Positions 1-11,075 of a stretch of 64,000 nucleotides of DNA are shown piece by piece (position 1 is the first letter of the stretch; the number at the start of each line of letters is the position of its first letter). The translations under genes and the position numbers were made by a program. Under the pieces are notes generated by a model. That model was not told the DNA's origin and ran no database searches. It was given only the letters and a program-made list of their open reading frames with translations. The stretch comes from Thereva unica (lineage: Eukaryota; Arthropoda; Insecta; Diptera; Therevidae), in contig OX465282.1 in NCBI GenBank assembly GCA_949987705.1, positions 86,230,070-86,294,069 of the forward strand. The letters run 5' to 3'.

Positions 1-245
1 CGATTGGCTGTCGAAGGACGCCCTGCCGATTGGCAGGTGTTCGGCTTCTCGGATTTCGTGGTCTGTACTGACCACAAACCACTGGTTCCTGCCTTTCACA
101 CAAAGACCGAACGATCCCCTAGACAAACCAGACATTTGGATCTAATCTCTCAGTTTACCACAGACATCAGGCATGTGTCTGATAAACAAAACGTTGTCGC
201 TCGCAGACTACTTGTCACGCTCACTAACAGCCGACAACGTCGATT
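1..245 (+). pseudogene. Ty3/gypsy RNase H fragment
   Basis: The frame entering from the left edge reads as the RNase H end of a Ty3/gypsy polyprotein. It has the TDHKPL block near residue 22 and then RQTRHLDLISQFTTDIRHVS, the usual stretch before the connection domain. The canonical VADALSR that follows is degraded to VARRLLV, and similarity then fades, so this is a broken end piece cut off by the window edge. It is unlike the gypsy element at the right end of the window. Family assignment rests on motif recognition only. Confidence 0.8.
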
Positions 246-279
246 CGGTCAAATTCGACCTGCCTACAGGCTCTACAGA

Positions 280-775
280 CTACAGCCCAATTCGAGCCTT
301 GGCTTTCATTAGTCTCTTCGGTTGGGGTTTCCTTTGTATCCTTGAGTAATCCATTCTTTGGACATGACCGGCCCAACGTAAACGTAGTAGCTTGTCGGGT
401 GTCGAGAGTTTACACTCTTTATATAAATAGTACAATTCGAGACTGTAGCGTATTCTCCATGCATTGTCTTCATTAATTGGGCCGTATATCCTTCGGAGAT
501 CATTCCTCTTAAATATATTCATCTTGTCGGCGGATTTCTGGGAGTTACTTTTTCCTTCACACCCATACGTAGCTACTATACGTATGATGGTTTTGTAGAC
601 TCTTATTTTGGTTTTTCTGTGGATGTCTCTGGATTTCATTACTGGCGGTAGTGAGAAGTATGTTCTGTTCGCGGCGTTTATCCTTCGTTGTACGTCTATC
701 GCTTCATTGTTGTCTTTGCTGACTTGGACCCCAGGCATTTAAATTCGTTTACCCGTTCGAAGTAATATTCATATT
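280..775 (-). pseudogene. RTE-like LINE C-terminal fragment
   Basis: The minus strand encodes the part of a non-LTR retrotransposon polyprotein downstream of the reverse transcriptase: the block GVQVSKDNNEAIDVQRRI, then YKTIIRIVATYGCE, then LRLRWAGHVQRMD. This order is typical of the C-terminal tail of RTE/BovB-like LINEs. No RT palm motif is present, so the copy is truncated at its 5' side. It lies tail-to-tail with the gypsy fragment. Confidence 0.75.
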
Positions 776-893
776 CCAATAATAAATCCTAAATTGGAGA
801 TAAAAACTCACAATTTGATGCATTCAAATCTTTACATGGCAGTTGCAGTAAATAAGTTCTGCATCAAATAGTGAACAAAATTAATGCAGGCAA

Positions 894-942
894 TTACACG
901 ACTGCATCAAATAATTAAATTTAATTTGATGCAGCCGTGTAA
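894..942. repeat. 49-bp near-perfect hairpin
   Basis: TTACACGACTGCATCAAAT (894-912) faces ATTTGATGCAGCCGTGTAA (924-942) with one mismatch and an AT-only loop. A related half-copy (TTCTGCATCAAAT) lies just upstream, around 857-869. It sits about 350 bp upstream of the Harbinger-derived gene and could be a remnant of that element's terminal repeat or of a MITE. The rest of 776-1290 shows no gene. Confidence 0.7.
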
Positions 943-1291
943 ACTCACTCTCCCACTCTCTAAATGCGTATACTCTTATACTTACATTCACATTTAAAAT
1001 TCGGCGTCCTTACAATTTGTTTTGAACATAAAGAAGAAGGAACCTTATACATATATATTGCTGAATACCTTATGTATCTTTCAAATTAAACAGCTGTGAT
1101 CGGCTGAATTCACTTACTGTGGGCCAGATGACAAACGAGATTTTTCTTCGGCACTAAAAACGATTTTGTTTTTTTGTTTTTAGATGATTAAAATGTTTAT
1201 AAGAATTCGTAGTTAGGAATTTTAATTTCGCTTAATGAAAACAAGAAAAAAAATACTACCCGAACAGTGATTTAGTGCCAATAGTGCCACC

Positions 1292-2531
1292 ATGAATTTA
1301 AATGTACAGAAAAAGAAAGTAATTGGAGTCCTCCGGGATAATGAAAATACGAACAACAACACAATAGATCCATTACATACTAAAAGGCGTATGGATTGGA
1401 CCAGAGAATGGCTGCTAAAAAGAAGTCAATTTGGGCTGCACGAAAAGCTTCTGCCAGAATTGACATTTAATGAAATTTATCACTTTAATAATTTTTTTAA
1501 AATGACCGAACAGCAGTTTAGGCATTTAGTTAAAAATTTAGGACCCCTAATTACGCAGCAAGAGCCTCAAAGGAAACGAAAATTTTTCAGTGCCGAAGAG
1601 AGATTAGCCATAACATTAAAATATTTAGCCACAGGTAAAGTCGATTTTTGGTTGAACTTGATCTATACTTATTTTATTTGCAGGTGAAGTTCATTCTTGC
1701 AAACACTACTGCTTTAAAGCAACACAAAACGTGATACTAACAATGATAACCGATATCTGCATGAAAATCTATGAAAATCTTAAGAACGATTATCTTCGTC
1801 TTCCTGCAACTGCAGATGATTGGAGATGTGTTGCCAAAGGATTCTATGACGAGTGCCAATTACCAAATTGTGTAGGAGCTATAGAGGGAAGGCATATCGT
1901 CTTTAAGCCAGCTAAGAGACCACATATGAGAAATTACGCCTACGATCAAAATACAATTGTCCTACTGGCTGTTGTTGATGCATACTCGAACTTCCTTTTT
2001 GCTGATGTGGGCGTGGAGAGTACTATTAAGGACCCAAATATATTCAATCGGTCTACGCTAAAGGAACACATAGAATCACAAGTTATAGACTTACCAAAAG
2101 ATGATAAGTTACCTAACACAGACATTTCAATTCCCAGCTTCCTGGTTGGAAGGAGCAATTTCCCATTAAAGCAGTATTTGATGAAACCTTTCCACACAAG
2201 CCAACCAAGCAACGATCAGCTATACTTCAATTTTAAAATGCAAGATGTAAGCCAAAAGTCTGACCATTGCTTCGAAATGCTACTAAATATGTTTCCTATA
2301 TTTCTACATCCATTTAAAATGAATGTTGAAAACGCTAAAAAAGTGACGTTGGGTTGTATTGCTTTATATAATTTTTTAAGAAAATCGCAGAACATTAAAA
2401 TAGACGAAGAGAACGTTCTTGAAAGTGGTTCCTTGGTTAAGTTTGAGAACCAAGAAAGTGACGATGAGTCTGCTTATCCCCAAAGAAATTTTCTTATGGA
2501 ATATATCAATGATAATAGATTTATAGAATAA
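1292..2531 (+). CDS. PIF/Harbinger-derived (HARBI1-like) protein, possibly domesticated
   Basis: Two exons, 1292-1634 and 1684-2531, join across a 49-bp GT-AG intron and give an uninterrupted 396-residue protein. The family is usually about 350-430 residues. The ATG sits in a strong context (gccaccATGA). Residues 30-115 hold the N-terminal HARBI1-like helical region, ending in the typical RLAITLKYLATG. The DDE nuclease follows: VGAIEGRHI where active enzymes have GAIDG, then LLAVVDAYSNFLFADVG, then FPLKQYLMKPF, then a degenerate HCFEMLLNMF region where active enzymes have VENAFG. The first catalytic Asp is Glu, and the Glu of VENAF aligns by eye with Asp, so nuclease activity is doubtful, yet no stop or frameshift is seen. 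Drosophila is known to carry several domesticated PIF-like genes (DPLG). A dead transposon copy that has not yet acquired stops is the alternative. Confidence 0.75.
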
Positions 2532-2781
2532 TTTGCTTAGTGTATTTAATTATGAATTACGAATTATTGATTGATATTCAAACATGGATAATGCTGAATA
2601 TTTAACATTAGTTTCTTTTTGTTATAAATTTTGTAACTGACTGAATTAAAGGTAGCATGTAAAAGATGTCACTTAATTAAAAAACAAAATACAAGATTCG
2701 CTTGCATTTTCAAGCTTGTTATACTTATTTGCCACTTTTATTTCGATGAGGGTTTCTTAATCAAGGTTGCATGGGAATGTA
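2532..2781. other. AT-rich spacer
   Basis: No gene seen. Contains the likely 3' UTR of the Harbinger-derived gene and no clear terminal repeat. Confidence 0.5.
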
Positions 2782-3024
2782 TTATGCTTCGCTGTCAGCT
2801 TCGTGGTTTTTCCTATATTTTTTGTCGGAATTTATTAACTGTTGTAGAATTGGCTCATTGTCGTCTGGAGAAAGTACCTCACTTGCTTTAATGGATCTCC
2901 ATCCGGATTCGGTCTTGGCCTCTTGCAACTGCGCTTTCCACTGGTACCGATTCTGAAGCGATTTCATACAGTTTGCCACCCCTAAGTTCTGGGCTATGGA
3001 ATGTGTTGGCGTAATACTCACCAA
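2782..3024 (-). CDS. short ORF of unknown function
   Basis: An 80-codon ORF. Its charged second half contains MKSLQNRYQWKAQLQ and ends ADSEA. No family was recognised. It lies tail-to-tail with the Harbinger-derived gene, the arrangement in which PIF/Harbinger elements often carry their Myb-like partner (compare 7602-8445 with 8801-10729). It could be the last exon of such a partner, but no Trp-rich Myb motif is visible. The LINE begins immediately on its 5' side, which would have cut off any upstream exon. Confidence 0.25.
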   Translation of the reverse strand: MVSITPTHSIAQNLGVANCMKSLQNRYQWKAQLQEAKTESGWRSIKASEVLSPDDNEPILQQLINSDKKYRKNHEADSEA

Positions 3025-4325
3025 AGAAGCCAGGTAAAGCCCTCATTGGCTGGTCACCAGTTTATGAGAGGATTATTACCGTGCGCCTGCGTACCAGACT
3101 AAGAAGTATTACGCTGGTCCAATGCTACGCTCCAATTGAAGACGCAGACGACGAAATCAAGGAAGAATTCTATATGCGAAGACTGAATGAGGTTTTTCGC
3201 TCTATTCCAAGGGGATATATCATTGTTTTGATGGGTGACCTAAACGCACAGATTGGCCCCAACAAAACCGCCCTTGAACACACAATAGGAAATCGAAGCA
3301 TAGGCCAAGTCACTAACAGCAACGGTTAGCAATTCGTTGACTTCTGTAGTTCCCCCCAACTCATGGTACCTACTTTTTGTCACAAGAAGATACAAGAATC
3401 TTGCGAATCATAGTGGAGCAGTCTACTGAATTTTGGTCCCTCCTTTACCTTGCTTTCGTAGACTCTGAGAAAGCATTCTACTCGGTTAATAGGAGCTTCA
3501 TATGGCAGGCACTATGGCAACGTGGACTGCCTGATAAAATAATAGAAGTGATAAAAGCCCTATACAACAATTCCAAATGCAGAGTTCTCCATAATGGAAA
3601 ATTATCCGACAGCTTTGAGGTGCGTTCAGGAGTAGGACAATGATGCCTAATTTCGCATTTACATATCTTTCTTATATAAACGACATCTTTGTCGGCGCTA
3701 TAGATAGTAGAAAGGGCGGCCAAAGAAATGCGGATAAATGCAAACACCATAGAAGGGTCAGCGCTGAATAGCCGTGACGAGGAACTGGTAGATAAATTCT
3801 GCTGCCTCTGTAGTATTATTACCGAAAATGGCGGGGCAGAAGAAGACGGCAGTTCCTGAATAAATAAAGCACGAAACGCATGTGCACGCCTGTTCCGCAT
3901 ATGGAGATCAACCCAGTTCTCAACTAACACCAAATTTCGGCTGTCGGAACGTTGGCTTCTTTTGTATGGTTGCGAAACATGGAAAGTCGCCCAATTCATC
4001 ACAGGGCGCCTACAAGTTTTCATCCGTTGCCAAGATAGAATCCTAATGAAGAGCTATGGCGCCGTGTCGGTCACGAAAGGATAGACGACCAAAGCATGTG
4101 AAGGAAATGGAATTGGATTGGCCATACCTTGGACGCGAAAACGAGAATCTAGCCAAACAGGCCTTTGACTGGAATCCGCAAGGATGCCGTCGAGTCGGAA
4201 GACCTAGAACAGCCTGATTCAGAACCATATTAGCATAGGCCGCAACAACTGGAAGATCCTGGTCGGAGCTGAGAGCTGTCGCACGAAACAGAGTCCGCTG
4301 GAGGATAACTGTTTCCACCCTATGT
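3025..4325 (+). pseudogene. LINE family A, internally deleted copy
   Basis: Fragments in order: endonuclease (ITLVQCYAPIEDADDEIKEE, then IIVLMGDLNAQIG at about 3215-3255), a jump at about 3380 directly into reverse transcriptase (YLAFVDSEKAFYSVNR, GLPDKIIEVIKALYNNSKC), then degraded thumb and C-terminal parts up to the family's 3' end. The region between the endonuclease and the RT fingers is deleted. Several stops and frameshifts follow. The same family occurs at 11830/19408, 29385, 45143 and 51215. Non-LTR class is clear; the clade is not resolved here. Confidence 0.8.
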
Positions 4326-5060
4326 CCCACGGAGGGATTAAAGGGAATAAGAAGAATTTCTGGGCGTTAGGGTTCCCTCGCTTTAGCACCCCAAAGGCCT
4401 TATCGCAGAGTACTTTCCGAGCAGGTTTCTTTCCGTTCATACGAGCTAGATGTCCTCCCCAACGAAGCCTAAGTACCCAAGTCTCGGATGCACATGCGAG
4501 TACAGGGAAGGTCTTCGTCTTGTACATATCAGTTTGGATGTTACTGTTAAATGTTTTCATTTGAAGAATCTATAGAAGGCGTTGCAGCCATGTGTGTATT
4601 TCTGCTGCGTTCCCCAGAGTAAGAGTTTCAATCGACCTTTTCATAGAAAATTTTTTGAAACACTTGAATTTTTGTGTGAAGAGGTCAATTGAAACAACTT
4701 ACGTGCTACCACCCCTGGTTCCACGCTATTGTTGGCTGCTATTATTGACCCAAGATAGATAAATCATTTTACTACTTCAAACACGCATGCCTTTATCTTG
4801 ATTGTGGGACCAGTATTGGGTGTTTTTGCATACGGCGCCACCATGTATTTTTTTTTTGCTTTCGATAATGTGTAGTCCCAACTATCGTGCCACCACAAAA
4901 TTTGCGGTAAAAAAGGTAGTGAGCTGTCTGTTGCTGGGCGCAGGAAAATGTTCGGTGCTCACTGGTCAATTCCTCTCCGCAGCTACAGCGTTGGGTGTAG
5001 TACGGAATTCTTGTTGCATAATGCTGAATTTGGCAAGCGTCGCGTAATTATCGTTCCGAT
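4326..5060 (-). pseudogene. RTE-like LINE 3' fragment
   Basis: Minus-strand pieces read FIYLGSII, then PVLACASETW, then LRWGGHLARM with ARKVLCDKAFGVLKRGNPN, the C-terminal tail seen more fully in the RTE-like copy at 48330-51183. The piece between the SETW and LRLRW blocks is deleted. It is tail-to-tail with the preceding LINE A copy. Confidence 0.65.
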
Positions 5061-6482
5061 TCTGGCGATGTCCTTACGAAGCAACCCGAAGAGGTCGGCC
5101 GACCTCTGATTGATATAGCAAGGCCAAGTCTTGCTAGCCTTAACGCATCGTTTTCCTCGATGTTCCCTGTATCCCGTGGAAGGAAAAGGAGTCCTAGCAT
5201 CGCCTGCTTGGACGGTACACGGGCTGAGCCGAATGCCTCGATGGCCGATTGGGTATGTGATAATAACTTTGCCTCTCGGCCTTGGACATGACTGTTTTTC
5301 TCGGAAGGCTTCAAAGATTTACAGAAATTCCTCCTTGAAAAAACTGTCGCAGTTAGGCAGGCGGTTGCATTTTTTGAGATTACGTGAGAGGGGGGGGGGG
5401 GAGTTCTGGTAAGGATTTGGATATTAAGGTACTTGCCGAATTTTTTTAACGGTTTGGCATATTATCTAGCTCCTATGATGGGTTTAGGGGCCCCCAGAAC
5501 AGATACACAATTTGCATTTAAAGGGTAGTAGAAGGTACGTTTAGAGTTGTAAATTACAGCACGGGCCCATAGTTCATAGCATAGTAAGAGAAGTCTGGCT
5601 GGTGAAGAGCCTTAAGTTTGAATTCATGGTTTTAGTCCTCGTGGGTTTTCGGAAACTGTGCAGTGTGTTCGAAAAGGAGTCGAAGAAGGCTGTACCAGCG
5701 AGCCGAGCCATGATGTTAAAAGAACGTTGATTTCAATAAAACATTTCCTGTGGTAATAGAGATAGACTGGCACTGGCGGTGGCTTAAAAAGTTTACGGAG
5801 GCGTAAATGTTCTAACTCTCGGCACGTTTTCGACACGCCAAATTGAGAATGAGTTTAACGTACTTGTTAATTTAGAGTCCTCGTACACTACAAACTTTCT
5901 ATCGGGTGATAGTCGTGTACTTAATCAGTACAAAGATGTATGCAAGGGAGCATAGTACAAAGATTCGGTATTGGCCGGCACACTGACACATTGACTGTTT
6001 AGAGGATAATTTTGTTTTTTGACGATGTTGTCTTTTTTGCGGTGGCATTTTTGGTATATAAAATTTAAAAATTCAAATTTTAAATAACTGTGCATAATAG
6101 TGCAACTCTTAACGAAGAAATGGGGCTTCGAAAAAATGCTCTACGATATCGGGGAGCTGTACACCAACGTTTTTACGAAAACGCCTAGCTAAGTAAAAAA
6201 TAAATAAAAAAAAACGCGAATTTTAACGATTTTTTACGTTTTTCTCCACATCGAAAGATAATTTTAATACCTACAACTTTCTGATATAACCTTTTGAGAT
6301 TCGAGCAAAAAACCTTTTTTGGCTTTTGCGAATGTTTTAGGTTAGGTTCGCCAATGAAATTTCGGAAAAAACACACTGGCTCTCTTCAAATTAATTGTTC
6401 TACACGCTCCATCATGAAATCGGGTGCTCGTATCTTCGTTTTCGAATATTACAGAAATTTTATCAACGTACTGCAATCAAAG
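5061..6482. other. gene-free stretch
   Basis: No supported gene. A run of 12 G lies at about 5390-5401. The short open frames on either strand lack recognisable domains. Confidence 0.5.
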
Positions 6483-6771
6483 TAGAGATGGGCGATACCA
6501 ATAAAAAATATCGATTACATGGTATCGATACTTCATAGTAGAACGGTTCCAATACCAAATATTTTCGACATAAAAAGTATCGATACCAAAGTATCGATAC
6601 TAATATAATAATTATTTCGTAATTTAAATTTTGTTGTTTTACATTAAATCTTTAATTCTCATTTTATTGTATTATAAATTACACTTATAATAAATTGCAT
6701 GTATAATACACATTATATAATAAATTGCATTTCTGCCCAAATAAAATCTTTTACAGAAATTCAGATTCCAC

Positions 6772-6830
6772 TTAAAATCCCCAATCTTCTTCAGGAAGAC
6801 TCGATAAAAAGAGTAGTCGAGATAAATGGT
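6772..6830 (-). pseudogene. hAT transposase, extreme C-terminus
   Basis: The minus strand reads LSRLLFLSSLPEEDWGF followed by a stop, a typical end of BED-type hAT transposases. It is the 3' part of the frame interrupted by the insert 6831-11075. About 50 residues normally lying between the two pieces are absent, so insertion was accompanied by deletion or the gap predates it. Confidence 0.7.
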
Positions 6831-7129
6831 CAGGGGGCCTTATTACCGAATACGGTTCGATTCGGATTAATCGTAAATCGCAATTATGGTACCACTGAAT
6901 ACGATTTAACTTCAAATCGTAACAAATTTATCGTAAATGTCTACGATTGAGATTTGGTGCTCGTAAATAAAAAAGAGGGTAGTTGTATTAAAAAACGTGA
7001 TTATTACAAACAAATAAAAATAAAATATTTAAGTAAACAAAAGTAACTACCCAGTGAACACATGACTTTTATATGACGTCATATTGTTACTTATTGGGGC
7101 TTTTCTGTCCATATCCATAAAATTATCAT

Positions 7130-7294
7130 TTTATGTTATGAAAAATTAAATGAGATCAAAGGAACCGGAAAAATTTCTAGAAGAGCGATTTTTTTACTGT
7201 CATCTTCATAAATACCTAGGTATTTTATGAAAAAAAATCGCTTTTTTAGAATTTTTTTCCCATTGCTTTGATCTCATTTAATTTTTCATAACAT
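7130..7294. repeat. 165-bp palindromic element
   Basis: ATGAAAAATTAAATGAGATC near 7137 has its exact inverse near 7269-7288, with AT-rich arms continuing toward a centre around 7212. It looks like a small foldback MITE lying directly beside the left end of the Harbinger element. Confidence 0.7.
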
Positions 7295-7601
7295 ACATAC
7301 CGAGGTTACATGACAAACTCAACACGAACTGAGTTCAGTTTTCGGTTCGGTTTGTGGCATCTAACAAGCAACCGACCGAAAAAATTGTACCGAACGTATT
7401 CTGAGTGGGTTCACAAGTTTTGGCTTGGTTGAGTACAGTTTTCGGTCGGACTGTCATGTAACTAGTGTCTGAAAAATTGCACCCAGCATTGACGTTATGT
7501 GCATTGTTTTGTTAACATCTGGTGTTTGTTTGTTAAAATTTAGTTTATAATTTAGTTTTGTTAGTTTGGTGTTATAGTTTAAAGACATTTAAAAATTTAA
7601 A

Positions 7602-8445
7602 ATGGCAAAACGTAATCTCTGGACTGATGAGGAAGTGAAGTGTTTTTTGGACATAATGAAGGAAAAGAAAAGTCTTGAAATTATTAGATGGCAAGAAATA
7701 TACAAATAAAAACATTTATAAAATGATTGAAAGTGAAATGCGAGAATATGGTCATGTAAACAAAAATACGGACCAAATAATATTGAAGTGGAGAAAGTTA
7801 AAATCTCAATACCTAGAGGCGAAAAATAAAAATAAAATAAGTGGTAGTGACAGGGCTCATTGTCCTTTTGAGGATGAACTTAGCGAAATTTTGGAGGCAC
7901 GACCAGTAGCAAGTTTTGAAGGCGTGGATTCAAGTGCCAGCGGCTGCAGTGGTAGTATAACATCCCATTTATTAACTTTAAATTAAAACATGTTTTTTAT
8001 AGGTTCTGTGCTGACGATTGCCCTCGAAGAATCAAGTGTCCCTATAGATCTTATATCATCTGAAAGTTCGTGCGAACAGTTATCACACAACGAAGGTACA
8101 TTTTCAGCATTACTATTAATAAATTCATTAATATAAAGATATTGTTCAGACACCGGGACATGTAATAAACGTAGAAAAAGAAGACCATATGAAAAAGCAA
8201 TGAGTCGGTGTACAACAGATTTTTTAAAAGGACAAGAACAATTGCAGAATGCTTTTTTTGATAAGCAAAAGGAGCTAGTAAAATATGAGCACCAGCTACA
8301 ACAACAACACGACAAAGAAGTTTTAAACCAACTAACGGAGGAGACCAAGAAGATGCTGGAGGACTCAAGAAATTTCTTCTTGTCCTACAATAATAATAAT
8401 AATAGCAACGAGGTTATTATTTTTGATCCCAGTAATAGCGATTAA
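7602..8445 (+). pseudogene. Harbinger Myb/SANT-like DNA-binding protein, one frameshift
   Basis: The first exon starts MAKRNLWTDEEVKCFLDIMK, a trihelix/Myb-type opening with the conserved Trp. The frame slips by one base between about 7650 and 7680 and continues as DGKKYTNKNIYKMIESEMRE and then ILKWRKLKSQYLEAK, the rest of the DNA-binding region. Two short introns fit well: 7952-8002 and 8096-8149, both GT-AG and each removing in-frame stops. The last exon (8150-8445) encodes a Lys/Arg patch (CNKRRKRRPYEKAM), a Gln/Glu-rich probable coiled coil and an Asn run. Such proteins bring the transposase to the nucleus and to the element ends. The frameshift could be real or an assembly error. Confidence 0.8.
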
Positions 8446-8800
8446 AATAGTGCCTAAAAACCTCGTTCCCTATTTTGTGATATTAGCAATAACTGTCGAA
8501 GAATCGACTTTTTTATTTTATTTTGAAGAAAGAAGTTAGTTTTTATTTAATTTATTATTTCGAAGGACTTAGTTTTTATTTAATTTATTATTTCGAACAA
8601 AGGACTTACTTTTTATTTTATTTATTATTTCGAAGAAAGGACTTAGTTTTTATTTTATTTATTATTTTGAAGAAAGAAGTTAGTTTTTATTTTATGTATT
8701 GTTTTGAAGAAAAAACGTTATAATTTTTTTGTAATTTTTATTAATTTAATACGAAAAGTATTATTAAAAAATAATATGGAAAATATTTTTGTTTTTATTT
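8446..8800. other. AT-rich inter-gene spacer with tandem repeat
   Basis: Between the two tail-to-tail Harbinger genes. 8520-8715 holds four to five degenerate ~40-bp copies of a TTAGTTTTTATTTAATTTATTATTTCGAA-like unit (only the class of repeat is given here). No gene. Confidence 0.65.
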
Positions 8801-10729
8801 TTAAATATTATTTTGTTCTAATAGAGGAAAATTTGTCCTTAAGTAATGGCATAATATATCACGAACTTGTCCGTCAGAATTACGTCCACTGGTTTCCCTT
8901 TGTGCAGGTTGCGGAAAGTTTTCTTCAATTTCATTTACTTCATTAATCCATGAAATTTGAAATGGATCCTTTTCAGATTCTACTATGTTATGTAAAACAC
9001 AACAAGCTGCAACTACGTAAGGTACTAAAGAATAATGCATATCAATTTTTTTTGATAATATTCTCCACCGTCCTTTTAATCTCCCGAATGCGTTCTCTAC
9101 CACAATTCTGGCCTTGTTTGCATGAACATTAAAGGATTGTTGCTCTTTGCTACAGCCACGTGGATAATTTTTCAAAAGCCACTTTTCTAGTGGATAGGCA
9201 GGATCACCGACAATGCAGTAAGGAACATTATTACCATCAATTTCAACAGTATCCTAAAATATTTCATAAAACATACGTTATTTCCAAAAATAGCGTATAT
9301 TTCGAAACTTTATTACCTTTGGCATGATTTCACTTATGTTCATGTAAAATGCTGAATCTTTTAAAATAGTTGCATCATGTCTGCTGCCTGGATGCTTGCA
9401 TACAATATCACGAAACCTGTTAAGTACATATAAGAGTTTTTGTTTAGATGACTAATATAATAATAATTATAAGTACCTGTAATTGCAATCTACAATTCCT
9501 TGCAGTACAACGGATGTCCAGCCTTTTCTGTTGATGAAATCGCTGTAGCCTTCTGTTGGTGCGGTTATAGGAATGTGACACCCGTCGATTGCCCCTATAA
9601 TGTTAGGTATGTTGCTTCTTCCCTTAAAATGTATACTTAATTCTCTACATTCCTCTGCCGTTGGGAATGTAATCCATTTCTTTAAAAGAACTTGATTAAC
9701 TGCATTTAGAAACCTTAATAAGCATTTCCTCGTAGTACATCGATGAATGCCGAACTGATTGGCAACTACTCTATCTTCTGCACAAGATGCTAGCTTATAT
9801 AATGCTATAGCAACTATTTTAGCTACTGGTATGGGTTCTCTCACAGCATTTTCTGAAGGCTTCAATGCAGCTTCTAGCTCATTGCAAATTTTCAAATACG
9901 TTTGCCTAGACATACGGAAATTTTGTATGAAATCACTTTCTTCAAAACAATTTTGAACTATACGTGTCCACCAATCACTACTCCTTTCTTTTTTCCAAAT
10001 TGTTCTTACTCTCGGAATAGGTAAACTTTCAAAATAATTGTTTATTAATATATGTTTTTGTTTCATAAATTCCTCATACATTCTTCTTCTAAGGCCCTCC
10101 GCACACGAGTCGACTGATTAGCAATCCCAGTTTGCAACTGGTTTTACAATAATGACGTTTGCAACCAGTTTGCAACCAAAACGAGACTCTTGTCCACACA
10201 CGAGCGCAACCGATTTTTGATCAATCGGTGTTCATATGTAACTTACACCACATCTTTCCTAGAATATCCGGCAAGTTTATAATTATATAAAACTTCATGC
10301 TTTTCGACTTCAAACACAAATTCAATATTAAGTTTTTGCTCGCACATTTTATTTCCGAACTCTTTATAAACACTTTATAAACTTTATGAACTTTGAATCT
10401 AACCTATAAAATTTGACAGCTACAAGTGCAACCACGCAACTGAAATCGCTTTCGACCGGCAAGTCCAGTCGCCCAAGACCAGTTGCAAACTAGTTTCAAA
10501 TCAGTCTTGTTTCTGTCGACCCGTGTGTGGATTCCCATTTGCGTACACAGGCAAGGTCACTAAACAGTTGCGTATGCAACTGGGATTGCTAATCAGTCGA
10601 CCCGTGTGCGGAGGGCCTAAGTCTTAATTTTCTTTTATTGAAATTTGAATGAGATAGCTTCAACAAGGTGAAAAATTTTTTTTGTTGGATTAATCTAATT
10701 TCATTCATTTCATATAAAAAATTATCCAT
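8801..10729 (-). pseudogene. Harbinger DDE transposase interrupted by a MITE
   Basis: Minus-strand exons are 10729-10618 (N-terminus), 10092-9477, 9416-9317 and 9253-8801, with two GT-AG introns of 60 and 63 bp. The product would be about 425 residues. All three acidic blocks look intact: IIGAIDGCHI (first Asp), VDCNYRFRDI (second Asp) and IVVENAFGRLKGRWRIL (Glu). SRHDA and VGDPAYPLEKWLLKNYP are also typical. The MITE at 10093-10617 sits after about codon 36, so the copy cannot now make the full protein, although initiation at the internal Met at 10081 would leave most of the enzyme. Intact catalytic blocks indicate recent activity. Confidence 0.85.
10093..10617. mobile_element. 525-bp MITE in the transposase gene (innermost layer)
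   Basis: Terminal repeats begin GGCCCTCCGCACACGAGTCG (left) and GGCCCTCCGCACACGGGTCG (right, inverted) and agree over about 40 bp with one mismatch. The flanking 3-bp duplication is TAA (10090-10092 and 10618-10620), the classical Harbinger target. No coding capacity. Confidence 0.9.
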
Positions 10730-11075
10730 TTTTACGAAAAAATACACTTATACATATATTTATTTTCATCCGAACTGACATTTAACTAAACCGAAATGAC
10801 AACTAAAAATCCATGTTCAGTATGTCATATAACAATCGACTTAAAATGCAAACTCAGATCGAGTTAAGTTCGGTTTGCGTTCGGTTTGTCATATAACTCC
10901 GGTAACAATTGTCAAATTAGGAGTGAAATGGGCTTTCATAGGAATATTTTCGGAAAAATATATGGCATCACTCATATTGGTTACTATCGTAATCAATCAT
11001 GTCAAATTCAAATCGAATCGTAAATTCAAATCGTCAATATTTTTGATCGAATCGTATTCGGTAATAAGGCCCCTG

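Larger units (their letters stand above)
7298..10904. mobile_element. Complete PIF/Harbinger transposon
   Basis: Left tip TACCGAGGTTACATGACAAA (7298) and right tip (reverse complement TACCGGAGTTATATGACAAA, ending at 10904) match at 17 of 20 bases. The 3-bp duplication ACA flanks it (7295-7297 and 10905-10907). Subterminal copies of TGTCATRTAAC occur near 7452 and 10823. Inside are a Myb-like gene on plus and a DDE transposase on minus, tail-to-tail, the standard two-gene layout of the superfamily. A MITE (10093-10617) interrupts the transposase 5' end. Confidence 0.9.
6831..11075. mobile_element. inverted-repeat element inserted in the hAT
   Basis: The left end CAGGGGGCCTTATTACCGAA and the right end (reverse complement CAGGGGCCTTATTACCGAA) share about 28 bp with one indel and one substitution. 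No matching 8-bp duplication is seen (taaatggt against ttttactc), and the host frame lacks about 50 codons at the junction. Its own sequence outside the Harbinger element is non-coding and contains repeated ATCGTAAAT/ACGATT words. It is probably a non-autonomous element or MITE whose superfamily is not settled. Confidence 0.7.

Noticed and set aside
5048..5412. Overlapping frames of 88 and 93 codons on opposite strands
   Set aside because: No recognisable domain, no codon signal obvious by eye, and flanked by LINE debris.
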